NCBI RefSeq assembly: GCF_000308675.1
Contig: NZ_BAGE01000001.1
Span: 171,746-235,745, forward strand
From: Nocardia paucivorans NBRC 100373
GTDB lineage: Bacteria > Actinomycetota > Actinomycetes > Mycobacteriales > Mycobacteriaceae
Direction of reading: 5' to 3'
Length of the DNA: 64,000 nucleotides
Every line of letters starts with the position of its first letter. Position 1 is the first letter of the stretch. Below the pieces are notes generated by a model. The model was not told where the DNA came from. It did no database searches and saw nothing but the letters and a program-made list of their open reading frames with translations. The translations under genes and the position numbers were made by a program. Below, piece after piece: positions 32,923 to 40,379 of this stretch.

Positions 32923-34098
32923 GTGAGCGGCTTCATAAATTTTCAGAACGAGATCTATCTGCGCGGAATGGGCGGGTTGGTGCCCGAACTGCCGATGACG
33001 GCCGATGGGCTGGAGGCACGGGCGCGGGAGCTGCTCGATGCGCGGGCCTACGCCTATGTGGCCGGAAGCGCGTCCGGTGAGCGAACCGCCACGGCCAACC
33101 GGGCGGCCTTCGAGCGGTACCGGATCGTGCCGCGCATGCTGCGCGCGGCCAGTGGACCCGATGCGCGCGACCTGAGCGTCGAGGTATTGGGCACCCGACT
33201 CGCCGCTCCGGTGCTGACCGCGCCTGTGGGAGTGCTGGAACTTCTGCACGAACACGGTGAGGTGGTGGTCGCCGAGGTCGCCGCGGAGCTCGGAATCGGC
33301 ACCGTCCTGTCCACGGCGTCGTCGTCGACCATCGAGGAAGTGGGGGCGGTGGCCACCGACTGGTGGTTCCAGCTGTACTGGCCCGCCGACGACGAACTGG
33401 CCTGCTCCTTCGTGCGGCGGGCCGAGGCGGCGGGCGCCAAGGCGATCGTGGTCACCGTGGACACGCCCGCGCTGGGATGGCGTCCCCGCGACCTCGAATT
33501 GGCGCATCTGCCGTTCCTGTTCGGCAAGGGCATCGCCAACTACCTCTCCGATCCGGTGTTCCGGGCGAAGTTGTCCGCGCCGCCGGAGGAGAGCGAAGAG
33601 GCCATGCGCCTGGCCATCCTGACCTGGGTGGGGTTGTTCGGTAATCACACCCTGCGTCCGACCGATGTGGCGCGGTTGCGGGAATGGACCGATCTGCCGA
33701 TCGCGGTGAAGGGGGTGTTGCACCCCGAGGACGCGCGGCTGGTCGTGGATGCGGGAGCCGATGCCGTGGTGGTCAGCAACCACGGTGGCCGTCAGGTGGA
33801 CAATGCGATCGCCGCCCTGGACGCGCTGCCGACCGTGGTCGCGGCCATCGGCGACCGCGCCGATGTGCTGTTCGATTCCGGTATCCGCACCGGGTCGGAT
33901 GTGCTGGTGGCCTTGGCGCTCGGCGCCAAGGCGGTCCTCTACGGCCGTCCGTGGGCCTATGCGCTCGGCACGGCCGGTCGTGACGGGGTGCGGCATGCCC
34001 TGCGCCTGCTGCTCGCCGATTTCGATTCGGCCATGGGTCTTTCCGGTTGTGTCGATCTCGCCGCGCTCGGACGGGGGCTGCTCGCCATCCAGCGGTGA
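32923..34098 (+). CDS. FMN-dependent alpha-hydroxy-acid oxidase, lactate 2-monooxygenase type
   Basis: A 391-aa TIM-barrel flavoenzyme. Its N-terminus (FQNEIYLRGMGGLVPELPM) and internal insertion closely resemble lactate 2-monooxygenase, which turns lactate and oxygen into acetate and carbon dioxide. FMN and substrate motifs: FQLYWP, DTPALGWRPRD, IAVKGVLHPEDA, the catalytic histidine in SNHGGRQ and DSGIRTGSDV. A dehydrogenase or another hydroxy acid is possible. The GTG at 32923 starts at the conserved region; the open frame back to 32845 has no support. Confidence 0.88.
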   Translation: MSGFINFQNEIYLRGMGGLVPELPMTADGLEARARELLDARAYAYVAGSASGERTATANRAAFERYRIVPRMLRAASGPDARDLSVEVLGTRLAAPVLTAPVGVLELLHEHGEVVVAEVAAELGIGTVLSTASSSTIEEVGAVATDWWFQLYWPADDELACSFVRRAEAAGAKAIVVTVDTPALGWRPRDLELAHLPFLFGKGIANYLSDPVFRAKLSAPPEESEEAMRLAILTWVGLFGNHTLRPTDVARLREWTDLPIAVKGVLHPEDARLVVDAGADAVVVSNHGGRQVDNAIAALDALPTVVAAIGDRADVLFDSGIRTGSDVLVALALGAKAVLYGRPWAYALGTAGRDGVRHALRLLLADFDSAMGLSGCVDLAALGRGLLAIQR

Positions 34099-34162
34099 AC
34101 GGGACGGGTGGTTTTCGGCATCGGATCGGATGGATCGGCGTATCGGTTACCATCAGGGGCCT

Positions 34163-34247
34163 GGAGACGTGGCAGAGCGGCCGAATGCACTCGCCTTGAA
34201 AGCGAGAGTCGTGAGAGCGACCGGGGGTTCAAATCCCTCCGTCTCCG
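34163..34247 (+). tRNA. tRNA-Ser (UGA anticodon)
   Basis: The acceptor stem GGAGACG pairs with CGTCTCC. The anticodon arm is CTCGC-CTTGAAA-GCGAG, giving anticodon TGA. It has the long variable arm of serine tRNAs and the T-loop GGTTCAAATCC. The CCA is not encoded. Confidence 0.97.
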
Positions 34248-34259
34248 CTGGTTTCGGAG

Positions 34260-34294
34260 GGGCCCGGCCCCGTTGTCGATACGGGGCCGGGCCC
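34260..34294 (+). terminator. Terminator after tRNA-Ser
   Basis: A 14-bp perfect GC-rich stem (34260-34273 against 34281-34294) with a 7-base loop starts 12 bases after the tRNA. Confidence 0.8.
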
Positions 34295-34451
34295 GACACG
34301 CCCGGGTCCGAGATCCCGTTCCGAATCGCCCTGCCGCCGGGCACCACCCGGCAGAACGAATCCCTTCGAAACCCTGTGGACGTCCTGACCAGGTCCGATC
34401 CCGGCCCAGGGGGTGGTTGTCCGACTCGTGTGCTCTGGCAGGATGGGGCGC

Positions 34452-35507
34452 ATGCTGACTCGGCACCGCCTCCTGCCCGGTCTGGCCGCCATATTGCTGA
34501 GCGTCGCGTTTCCGGTCGATGCGACCGTGGCCGCACCACTGGCCCATGCCGCGCCGGACAAACCCGGTACCGGCTCGTCCGACGGCCCCGGCCCGGCCGA
34601 GCGAACCCGCCCGATGGCGCCCGGCGCCAGGATTGCCCGCATCACCCGGCTCGACGATCGGCTGCTGCGCGTGCACGTCGACTCACCCGCCATGAGCCGG
34701 ACGGTGGAGGTGCTGGTGCTGGTGCCGCGTGATCGGAGCGCGCCCCGACCCACCGTCTACATGCTCGACGGCCGCGCCACCCTGCCCTACAGCAACAACT
34801 GGCTCGAGCAGGGTCGGGCCGCCGAGTTCTACGCCGACAAAAATGTCAATGTCGTCTTCACCGTGGGTGGCCCGGCCAGCTTCTACACCGACTGGCACAA
34901 ACCCGACCCGGTACTCGGCACCAATATGTGGGAAACCTTCCTCACCGAGGAGCTGCCGCCCCTGATCGACGCCGAGTTCGAGGGCAACGGCCGCAATGCC
35001 GTTATGGGAGTTTCCATGGGTGCGGAGGCGGCCATGATGCTGGCCACCCGCAAACCGCATCTGTACTCGGCCGTCGCGGCGCACAGCGGTTGCTTCTCCA
35101 CCGGCACCGATCTCGGTCAGGCGCAGGCTCGCGCCGTCGTCGCCACCTATGACGGCGACCCCGACAATATGTTCGGTCGCCCCGACGATCCCGCCTGGCT
35201 GGACCATGACGTCACCCTGTACGCAGAGGCCCTGCGGGGCAAGGCGATCTATCTGTCCGTCGGCAGTGGTCTCCCCGGCGAACATGATGTGCCCGGTACT
35301 CCCGAATACCCCGCGGCCGTCGGTTTCGGCGGTCCGCTGGAAGCCGCCACCGCTGCCTGCACGCACCGGATCACCGCTCGTTTGGACACCATCGGCATCC
35401 CCTACACGGCCAATTTCCGTCCCACCGGCACCCACGCGTGGCCGTACTGGGCGGATGAACTGGTCCGCTCCTGGCCTATCGTTGCGGCCGGGCTGGGGAT
35501 GGACTGA
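34452..35507 (+). CDS. Secreted esterase, antigen-85/mycolyltransferase-like alpha/beta hydrolase
   Basis: An exported protein of about 351 aa with a signal peptide (RHRLLPGLAAILLSVAFPVD..., cleavage near AHAAP). The mature part is an alpha/beta hydrolase: the nucleophile serine lies in GVSMGAEAAM and the catalytic histidine in GTHAWPYW near the C-terminus, as in the antigen 85/EsfH family. Mycolyltransfer to trehalose or arabinan is the typical role, but simple esterase activity is equally possible. Starts at 34443 and 34452 are close. The second has GGATGGGG at good spacing and was chosen. It ends close to the convergent aminotransferase gene. Confidence 0.87.
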   Translation: MLTRHRLLPGLAAILLSVAFPVDATVAAPLAHAAPDKPGTGSSDGPGPAERTRPMAPGARIARITRLDDRLLRVHVDSPAMSRTVEVLVLVPRDRSAPRPTVYMLDGRATLPYSNNWLEQGRAAEFYADKNVNVVFTVGGPASFYTDWHKPDPVLGTNMWETFLTEELPPLIDAEFEGNGRNAVMGVSMGAEAAMMLATRKPHLYSAVAAHSGCFSTGTDLGQAQARAVVATYDGDPDNMFGRPDDPAWLDHDVTLYAEALRGKAIYLSVGSGLPGEHDVPGTPEYPAAVGFGGPLEAATAACTHRITARLDTIGIPYTANFRPTGTHAWPYWADELVRSWPIVAAGLGMD

Positions 35508-35516
35508 GCGGCGGTC

Positions 35517-36617
35517 TCACACTGCGGCGGACCGCTTTCCCCGGGTGAACCGCTCGACTGTTTCCGAGGCGGTCGCGAACCGTAGGAAGAGGTCGTTCTC
35601 GTGCCGATCGCCGGCGGTGACCCGCACACCCTCGCCGGTGAATCCCCGCACCAGCACTCCCGCCTCCGCGCTCGCCTCGGTGAACGCCGTGGCTTCGGCG
35701 CCGAGATCGAGCCAGACGAAGTTGGCCTCGCTGGGGGGCACCCGGTATCCCGCGGCGAGCAGCTCCGCGCGCATCCGCTCCCGTTCGGCGATGACGTGCT
35801 CGGTGCGGTCGAGCAGTTCGTGCCGGGCCTGGAGGGATGCGATGGCCGCGGCCTGGGCCACCCGGCTCACGCTGAACGGAATATGCACCTTGAGCAGGGC
35901 GGTGATCACCTCGGGCGCGCCCACTGCGTAACCCACCCGCAGTCCGGCCAGTCCGTACGCCTTGGAGAAGGTGCGCAGCACGACCACATTGGGCCGAGTG
36001 CGGGCCAGCTCGATACCGTCCGGGTGGTCGTCGGGGTCGAGTCGCAGGTATTCGAAATACGCCTCGTCCAATGCCACCAGCACATGCGCCGGGATCGCAT
36101 CGAGGAACCGGGTCAGCGCTGTCCGGCCGACCGCGGTGCCGGTGGGGTTGTTCGGGTTGCAGACGAAGATCAATCGGGTGTGTTCGGTCACCGCGGCCGC
36201 GAGCGCGTCCAGGTCGTGTACCGCCCCCGAGGTGAGCGGCACCGGCACTGGGGTGGCGTTCCCGATCCGGGTGATGATCGGATATGCCTCGAACGAACGC
36301 CATGCGAACACCACCTCGTCGGTGGGCGCCGAGCAGGTGATCTGCACCAGCTCCTGACACAGCGCGACACTGCCGCAACCCACCGCGACATTCGCTGTCG
36401 CGACGCCGAGGAAATCGGCGAGCGCGGCCCGCAACTCCCCGGACTGGTTGTCCGGGTACCGGTTGGCCTCCTCGACCGCCTCGGCTATGGCCTTCACGGT
36501 GCTGGGCAGCGGACCCGCCGTGGTTTCGTTACTGGCCAGTTTGACCGCGCCGGGGTGGCTACGGCCCGGAACGTAGGCCGGGATGGAATCGAGGTCTCCT
36601 CGGATGTGCGCGGTCAC
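35517..36617 (-). CDS. hisC2: Histidinol-phosphate/aromatic amino-acid aminotransferase
   Basis: PLP-dependent class I/II aminotransferase of 366 aa. It has the Asn of CNPNNPTGT, the Asp of VALDEAYFEYL and the PLP lysine in TFSKAYGLAGLRVGY. It resembles the HisC2/Pat proteins of Mycobacteriales that act on phenylalanine/tyrosine keto acids, with histidinol phosphate as the related substrate. The main hisC is expected elsewhere in a his operon, and the orphan position favours the aromatic role. A prephenate dehydrogenase lies 10 kb away. Confidence 0.9.
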   Translation of the reverse strand: MTAHIRGDLDSIPAYVPGRSHPGAVKLASNETTAGPLPSTVKAIAEAVEEANRYPDNQSGELRAALADFLGVATANVAVGCGSVALCQELVQITCSAPTDEVVFAWRSFEAYPIITRIGNATPVPVPLTSGAVHDLDALAAAVTEHTRLIFVCNPNNPTGTAVGRTALTRFLDAIPAHVLVALDEAYFEYLRLDPDDHPDGIELARTRPNVVVLRTFSKAYGLAGLRVGYAVGAPEVITALLKVHIPFSVSRVAQAAAIASLQARHELLDRTEHVIAERERMRAELLAAGYRVPPSEANFVWLDLGAEATAFTEASAEAGVLVRGFTGEGVRVTAGDRHENDLFLRFATASETVERFTRGKRSAAV

Positions 36618-36712
36618 GCTTAAACCATAGTTCCGGCTCGATTTGCGTTACGTTTGGGCTGCTGACCGGGCAGTTCGTTCACGTGCCCGTGTTCTCGCCC
36701 TAGGCTGGGAAC

Positions 36713-37468
36713 ATGCCGGGTACTTATAACGATGTGGCGGTGTTGCGTCGCTTCGCGGAGGTGACGAACGGTACCGAACAGGAACCGGCCCAGGTGCGAC
36801 GCGTGCCGGAAGTCGTCGAGCAGGTGCCTATCACGGTGGTCGAACCGGAGCACCACGCCCGTGGCGGGATCGTGTTGCTGCACGAGTCCCGCGAGTTCAC
36901 CGGCTCGCTGCTGGAACTCATGCAGGCCCTGGCCGACGAGGGGTGGATGGTCGTAGCGCCCAATCTGTTCCACCGGGCCACCGCCGAATCGACCGGGGTC
37001 TTCGGCAACGAACTGTTCGAGGATTTCGACGCCTGTTTCGATTGGCTGACCCGTCACGGAGTGTTCCCGGACTGTATCGGTGTGCTCGGTTTCGATACCG
37101 CCGGTACGGCCGCCTTCCTGGTCGCCACCAACCGCCCGGTCGGCGCGGCGGTGAGCGTCGGCGCCCCCGGTATCAAGAAACCGCTGACCAAGGATGCCGA
37201 AGCCCTGGTGACCGCCGCCCCGAATCTGAAGGCGCCCTGGCTGGGTATGTTCGGTGCCGAGGCGGGCACCCCGCCCGAAGAGGTGGAGGAACTGCGCGAT
37301 GCGTGCGCGCGGGCGGCGGTGGCGAGTCTGGTTGTCTCTTATCCCGGTCTGCTGCACCGTGCCGATCAGTCCACCGAAGAGGAAAATGAGGAAAATGGGA
37401 TCGGGGGCGAGGAACACATCGACCCCCAGACCCGTATCTTCGACTGGTTCGACAGCAATTTACGCTGA
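36713..37468 (+). CDS. Dienelactone-hydrolase-family protein without nucleophile
   Basis: A 251-aa alpha/beta hydrolase-fold protein of the dienelactone hydrolase family: GGIVLLHESREFT at the oxyanion strand, MVVAPNLFHR, and a histidine in PGLLHRAD. The nucleophile elbow, normally GFCxGG or GxSxG, reads GFDTAG, so the cysteine or serine is replaced by aspartate. The N-terminal 45 residues and the Glu-rich stretch near residue 225 are additions. Catalysis by the usual mechanism is unlikely; a binding or haloalkane-type role is speculative. It is divergent from hisC2. Confidence 0.82.
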   Translation: MPGTYNDVAVLRRFAEVTNGTEQEPAQVRRVPEVVEQVPITVVEPEHHARGGIVLLHESREFTGSLLELMQALADEGWMVVAPNLFHRATAESTGVFGNELFEDFDACFDWLTRHGVFPDCIGVLGFDTAGTAAFLVATNRPVGAAVSVGAPGIKKPLTKDAEALVTAAPNLKAPWLGMFGAEAGTPPEEVEELRDACARAAVASLVVSYPGLLHRADQSTEEENEENGIGGEEHIDPQTRIFDWFDSNLR

Positions 37469-37560
37469 ACAACCAGCCGTTTTGCGATTCGGGGACACTG
37501 TCGGGTAGCCTTTCTGCTCGGCGGTTCGAAAGGACCGGTGCCCTCGAAGAGAAGGCTCCA

Positions 37561-37650
37561 GGAGGCGTGCCAGAGCGGCCGAATGGGACTCACTGCTAAT
37601 GAGTTGTCCCTTCACGGGGACCGGAGGTTCAAATCCTCTCGCCTCCGCCA
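37561..37650 (+). tRNA. tRNA-Ser (GCU anticodon)
   Basis: Acceptor stem GGAGGCG/CGCCTCC. The anticodon arm ACTCA-CTGCTAA-TGAGT gives GCT. It has a long variable arm, the T-loop GGTTCAAATCC and an encoded CCA end. Confidence 0.97.
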
Positions 37651-37685
37651 TGCCTGGGTAACCGGGCCACAATTGAACACGCCAC

Positions 37686-37758
37686 GCGCCCGTAGCTCAA
37701 CGGATAGAGCATCTGACTACGGATCAGAAGGTTAGGGGTTCGAATCCCTTCGGGCGCA
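37686..37758 (+). tRNA. tRNA-Arg (ACG anticodon)
   Basis: Acceptor stem GCGCCCG/CGGGCGC. The anticodon arm TCTGA-CTACGGA-TCAGA gives ACG (read as ICG after deamination; the deaminase gene lies at 47826). T-loop GGTTCGAATCC; no encoded CCA. The accessory stretch begins just after it. Confidence 0.97.
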
Positions 37759-37765
37759 CATCAGG

Positions 37766-37804
37766 AAGTCCCCGGCCGGTTATGAAGGGTCGGGGACTTT
37801 CTTT
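37766..37804 (+). terminator. Rho-independent terminator after tRNA-Arg
   Basis: A 9-bp stem (37766-37774 against 37791-37799, AAGTCCCCG type) is followed by TTCTTT, one of the few hairpins here with a T-run. Confidence 0.85.
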
Positions 37805-38040
37805 ATGGGCACGGAGGGCCGGCCACTCCGTTGCTTTCTCTATCTACTTCCTCTATCGCACGCCACGAGTAACCGTGCCGTCTCTCCTGTCGCCTTCACG
37901 TTGTATCGAGAGTCTTCGGTCGAACCGAGGGGATTCGCATCGGTTCGGATGGTCCGTGGGTGCCGCAAACCCGGTGAGTGCCTGTGTCGTTACCGCGGTC
38001 GCGGTCCTGTTCGCGCCACGCACCCAATCGTCATGGTTCC

Positions 38041-38063
38041 TTGACGATCGGCAGTATCGTCAA
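38041..38063. promoter_or_regulatory. Inverted repeat upstream of small HTH gene
   Basis: A perfect 8-bp inverted repeat, TTGACGAT and ATCGTCAA, with a 7-base spacer ends 14 bases before the ATG at 38078. A further TTGACG half-site follows at 38070. Each TTGACG also resembles a -35 box, so this is probably the promoter and self-operator of the HTH gene. Confidence 0.55.
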
Positions 38064-38077
38064 ATAACCTTGACGCT

Positions 38078-38374
38078 ATGAACGACACAGTCGAGGCGCC
38101 CCGACCGGACGGCAACGTCATCGTGCGCACCGTCGACGCGGCGTTGGATCAGTTGGTCCGTCTCGGCGGGACGGATCCGCTGCAAGCGTTGTCGATCGCT
38201 GCCCGCCTCGAACGAGGAGCTCGGGAGGCCGGTGCGCACGCGGTGGTCATAGCGGTCGACCACGGTCGCTCATGGAGCGAGATCGGCGCGGCATTCGGGA
38301 TCAGTAAACAAGCCGCCCATCAACGATTCGCTCGATACGTCCAACGGCATCCGAGACAAGGAGGCAGAAGATAA
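38078..38374 (+). CDS. Small helix-turn-helix protein (98 aa)
   Basis: The C-terminal 40 residues form a sigma-factor-type helix-turn-helix (GRSWSEIGAAFGISKQAAHQRFARYV). The N-terminal half is helical (ALDQLVRLGGTDPLQALSIA) and probably mediates dimerisation. Small orphan HTH proteins of this type are common in actinomycetes, often next to horizontally acquired genes. It directly precedes the decayed monooxygenase gene, with 38 bases between, and may have controlled it. A dyad sits at its promoter. Confidence 0.78.
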   Translation: MNDTVEAPRPDGNVIVRTVDAALDQLVRLGGTDPLQALSIAARLERGAREAGAHAVVIAVDHGRSWSEIGAAFGISKQAAHQRFARYVQRHPRQGGRR

Positions 38375-38411
38375 TCACTGCCGAAGACGGCATCGCGACA
38401 TCGATACAGGC

Positions 38412-39351
38412 GTGATCATCGTGGGCGCCGGTTCGACCGGGCTGATGCCGGCAGGTGAACTACGGCGGGCCGGGATATCGGTTACGGTGCTCGAACGCGA
38501 TACGACAGTCTGATCGTCACCGATGGCACGCGGGATCCATGCGCGCCATCGGTGACGAACTGTGCCGGAGTATCCATCGGGTCAGCGGTATCGACGTTGC
38601 GATCGAGAACCTGCGCTGGATCATCCGATTCACCGACAACACCCGTCACGCCGACGCCTACCGCCTCGGTCGTGTATCGCTGGCCGGTGGCGCGGCCCAC
38701 GTTCACTTCCCCGCCGGGGGGACAAGGGCTCAATCTGCGGGTTGCAGGATGCGGTAAATCTCGGATGGAAACTCGCCTCGGTCGTCGCGGGCCATGTCGG
38801 TGCGGACCTGCTGGACACCTATCACGCCGAGCGATTCCCCGTGGTTGCGCGGGTCATCGAAAACACTCGAGCACAAGTGCATCTCATGCGGCCGGGCCAT
38901 GATATCGATGCAGTTCGCGATGTGGTCGCCACTCTTGCCGGCACCCCACAAGGTGGTCGCCGCCTGGCCCGACGGCTCGCGGGACTCGATATCACATATC
39001 TAACCCACGTCTCACCCACGGCGAGACCGGACATCCGCTCGTCGGCCGTTATACACCGATCTACCTCTGGAGACACCGGCCGGACCGACGCGACCGGCCG
39101 AACTGCTACGAGCGGGACGGTTCGTTCTGATCGATCTCGCCGCTCGGCACGATCTGCGGGCCGTTGCCGACCGGTGGGCCGGCCGGCTGACCGCCGTCAC
39201 GGCGACACCCGCGGGCACACCGCCCGACACGGATGCGCTTCTCCTGCGCCCGGACGGCTACATCGCATGGGCGGCAACCGGAACCGCCGACCCGCAGTCC
39301 CTCGTCGATACGCTGACCACGATGATGGGCACACCGACCGCCGTCACCTGA
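38412..39351 (+). pseudogene. Decayed FAD-dependent aromatic monooxygenase
   Basis: Pieces of one flavoprotein hydroxylase are scattered over three frames. They are, in order: the FAD-binding start VIIVGAGSTGLMPAGELRRA ending at a stop near 38514; then WIIRFTDNTRHADAYRLGRV with AGGAAHVHFPAGG; a frameshift near 38720 into GLQDAVNLGWKLASVVAGHV and TYHAERFPVVARVIENTR; and a last frame with AGRFVLIDLAARHDL and LRPDGYIAWAATGTADP up to the TGA at 39351. An intact relative has roughly 480-500 residues. Most of the substrate domain between the first two pieces is deleted. The last 102 bases belong to the 317-bp repeat. Confidence 0.82.
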
Positions 39352-39566
39352 ACGAATGTTCGCCGCAGGCGCCGACGATGTCCTCCCCGGCCGCAGACCC
39401 GTGGAAAAGGTTGTCGGGTGATTCGACGTCGGCGTCAGCCGGTGATGATGGGAACCAGGTAGGCGTGGGCGAACTCCTCCAGCTCGGCATTCGAGTCCAT
39501 GGAGACCGTCACGGACGGGCACAGGAGCATCGAGTGCACCACCCGGCACGGCACCTCGGTTCGGTT
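39250..39566. repeat. Left copy of the 317-bp direct repeat flanking the R-M cassette
   Basis: Aligns without gaps to 42186-42502 with about 25 differences counted by eye (roughly 92 percent identity). It contains the 3' end of the monooxygenase gene, the intergenic gap and the 3' end of the convergent tetR gene. The nuclease stop codon begins at the next base, 39567. Confidence 0.9.
39435..39566 (-). pseudogene. 3' stub of a tetR gene
   Basis: The last 43 codons of a TetR gene, homologous to the end of the intact gene at 42371 (CRVVHSMLLCPSVTV and LVPIITG are shared). It is cut at the repeat edge, so it has no start. Differences from the intact copy are mostly conservative (Asp/Glu exchanges in ELEEFAHAYL against DLDEFARIYL). 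Confidence 0.8.
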
Positions 39567-40379
39567 TCAGCTATCGTCTGAATCCGCTCCCTCGGACTCC
39601 GCCATAACGTTTCCGACGAGCGCGGACACGTCGATGGCGTCTGGTGCGGGTCGTGCGCGGCCCTCTGCATAGGCCAGGCGCGCGGCTGCGAGATCGGCCA
39701 GTCGCACCGCCTGGATTACGATGACGCGTCGGAGTCCGTGCGAGACCTCGCCGCGCTCGTGGGCAACTGCTGCTAGTCTGGCCAGAGTTTCTGCCCGGCG
39801 CGCGATCCGCACATCGGGATGCTCGCGGTCCTCACGCATATCCTTGGGGATGAGGTCGAAGCAGTACGGTCTGGGCAGGTCGACGATCGGAGAGAATGGA
39901 GGGATCTTCTCGTTGAGGATCGCCTTATAGCTCGATTCCTCGATCGCGTGCACATAGGCGGAGTACTCGATGGCATCTACTTGTGCGCGCCGTACTTTGG
40001 CCGGCTCTTGACGGAGATACTCCACAGGGTACAGCTTCATCTTTGCGACTTCGAACGGGTCAAGGATTCGATAAGCCAGGGTGTCCGAGCGCTGTCCGCG
40101 CAGGTGACGACCGATTCGGGTCCCGAAATCTTCGGTGGTCTGTCCGACATAGATCGGCTGGTCGTCATAGTCGTAGAAGACGTACACGCCCATGCACTTG
40201 TTCAGCTTGACGCCGCTCGTTTCGTCCACGGTGTCCAGGGCTTCGGATAACTTCTCGCGAAACCCCCGCACAAAGCGGGTCGGCATCGACTTCTTGGCCG
40301 GTGGCTTCCTGTCCGGATCGTTATAGCTGGCGATCCCCCTACTACCCAACGACGAGATCCTCACCAAATAGCGTTGCAC
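39567..40379 (-). CDS. GIY-YIG nuclease, probable restriction endonuclease of the cassette
   Basis: About 270 aa. The GIY-YIG core lies at residues ~65-150: GVYVFYDYDDQPIYVGQT supplies both conserved tyrosines, TRIGRHL the arginine/histidine, and IEYSAYV and ILNEKIP the likely metal-ligand glutamate and the asparagine. The C-terminal 70 residues are helical. It overlaps the methyltransferase gene and lies in the same operon, which argues for restriction rather than repair. It does not look like the Eco29kI subfamily outside the core. The start is uncertain: the GTG at 40379 has AAGGGG at good distance; 40364 and 40286 are alternatives. Its stop codon is the first unique triplet after the left repeat. 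Confidence 0.78.
   Translation of the reverse strand: MQRYLVRISSLGSRGIASYNDPDRKPPAKKSMPTRFVRGFREKLSEALDTVDETSGVKLNKCMGVYVFYDYDDQPIYVGQTTEDFGTRIGRHLRGQRSDTLAYRILDPFEVAKMKLYPVEYLRQEPAKVRRAQVDAIEYSAYVHAIEESSYKAILNEKIPPFSPIVDLPRPYCFDLIPKDMREDREHPDVRIARRAETLARLAAVAHERGEVSHGLRRVIVIQAVRLADLAAARLAYAEGRARPAPDAIDVSALVGNVMAESEGADSDDS

Noticed and set aside
37782..38081. Overlapping plus-strand ORFs after tRNA-Arg
   Set aside because: They start inside the terminator, have no ribosome-binding site and give no family-like product; the region looks intergenic.
39567..40379. Assignment of the nuclease to the Eco29kI (CCGCGG) restriction family
   Set aside because: Only the GIY-YIG core agrees; the loop after PIYVG and the C-terminal part differ, so no specificity can be claimed.
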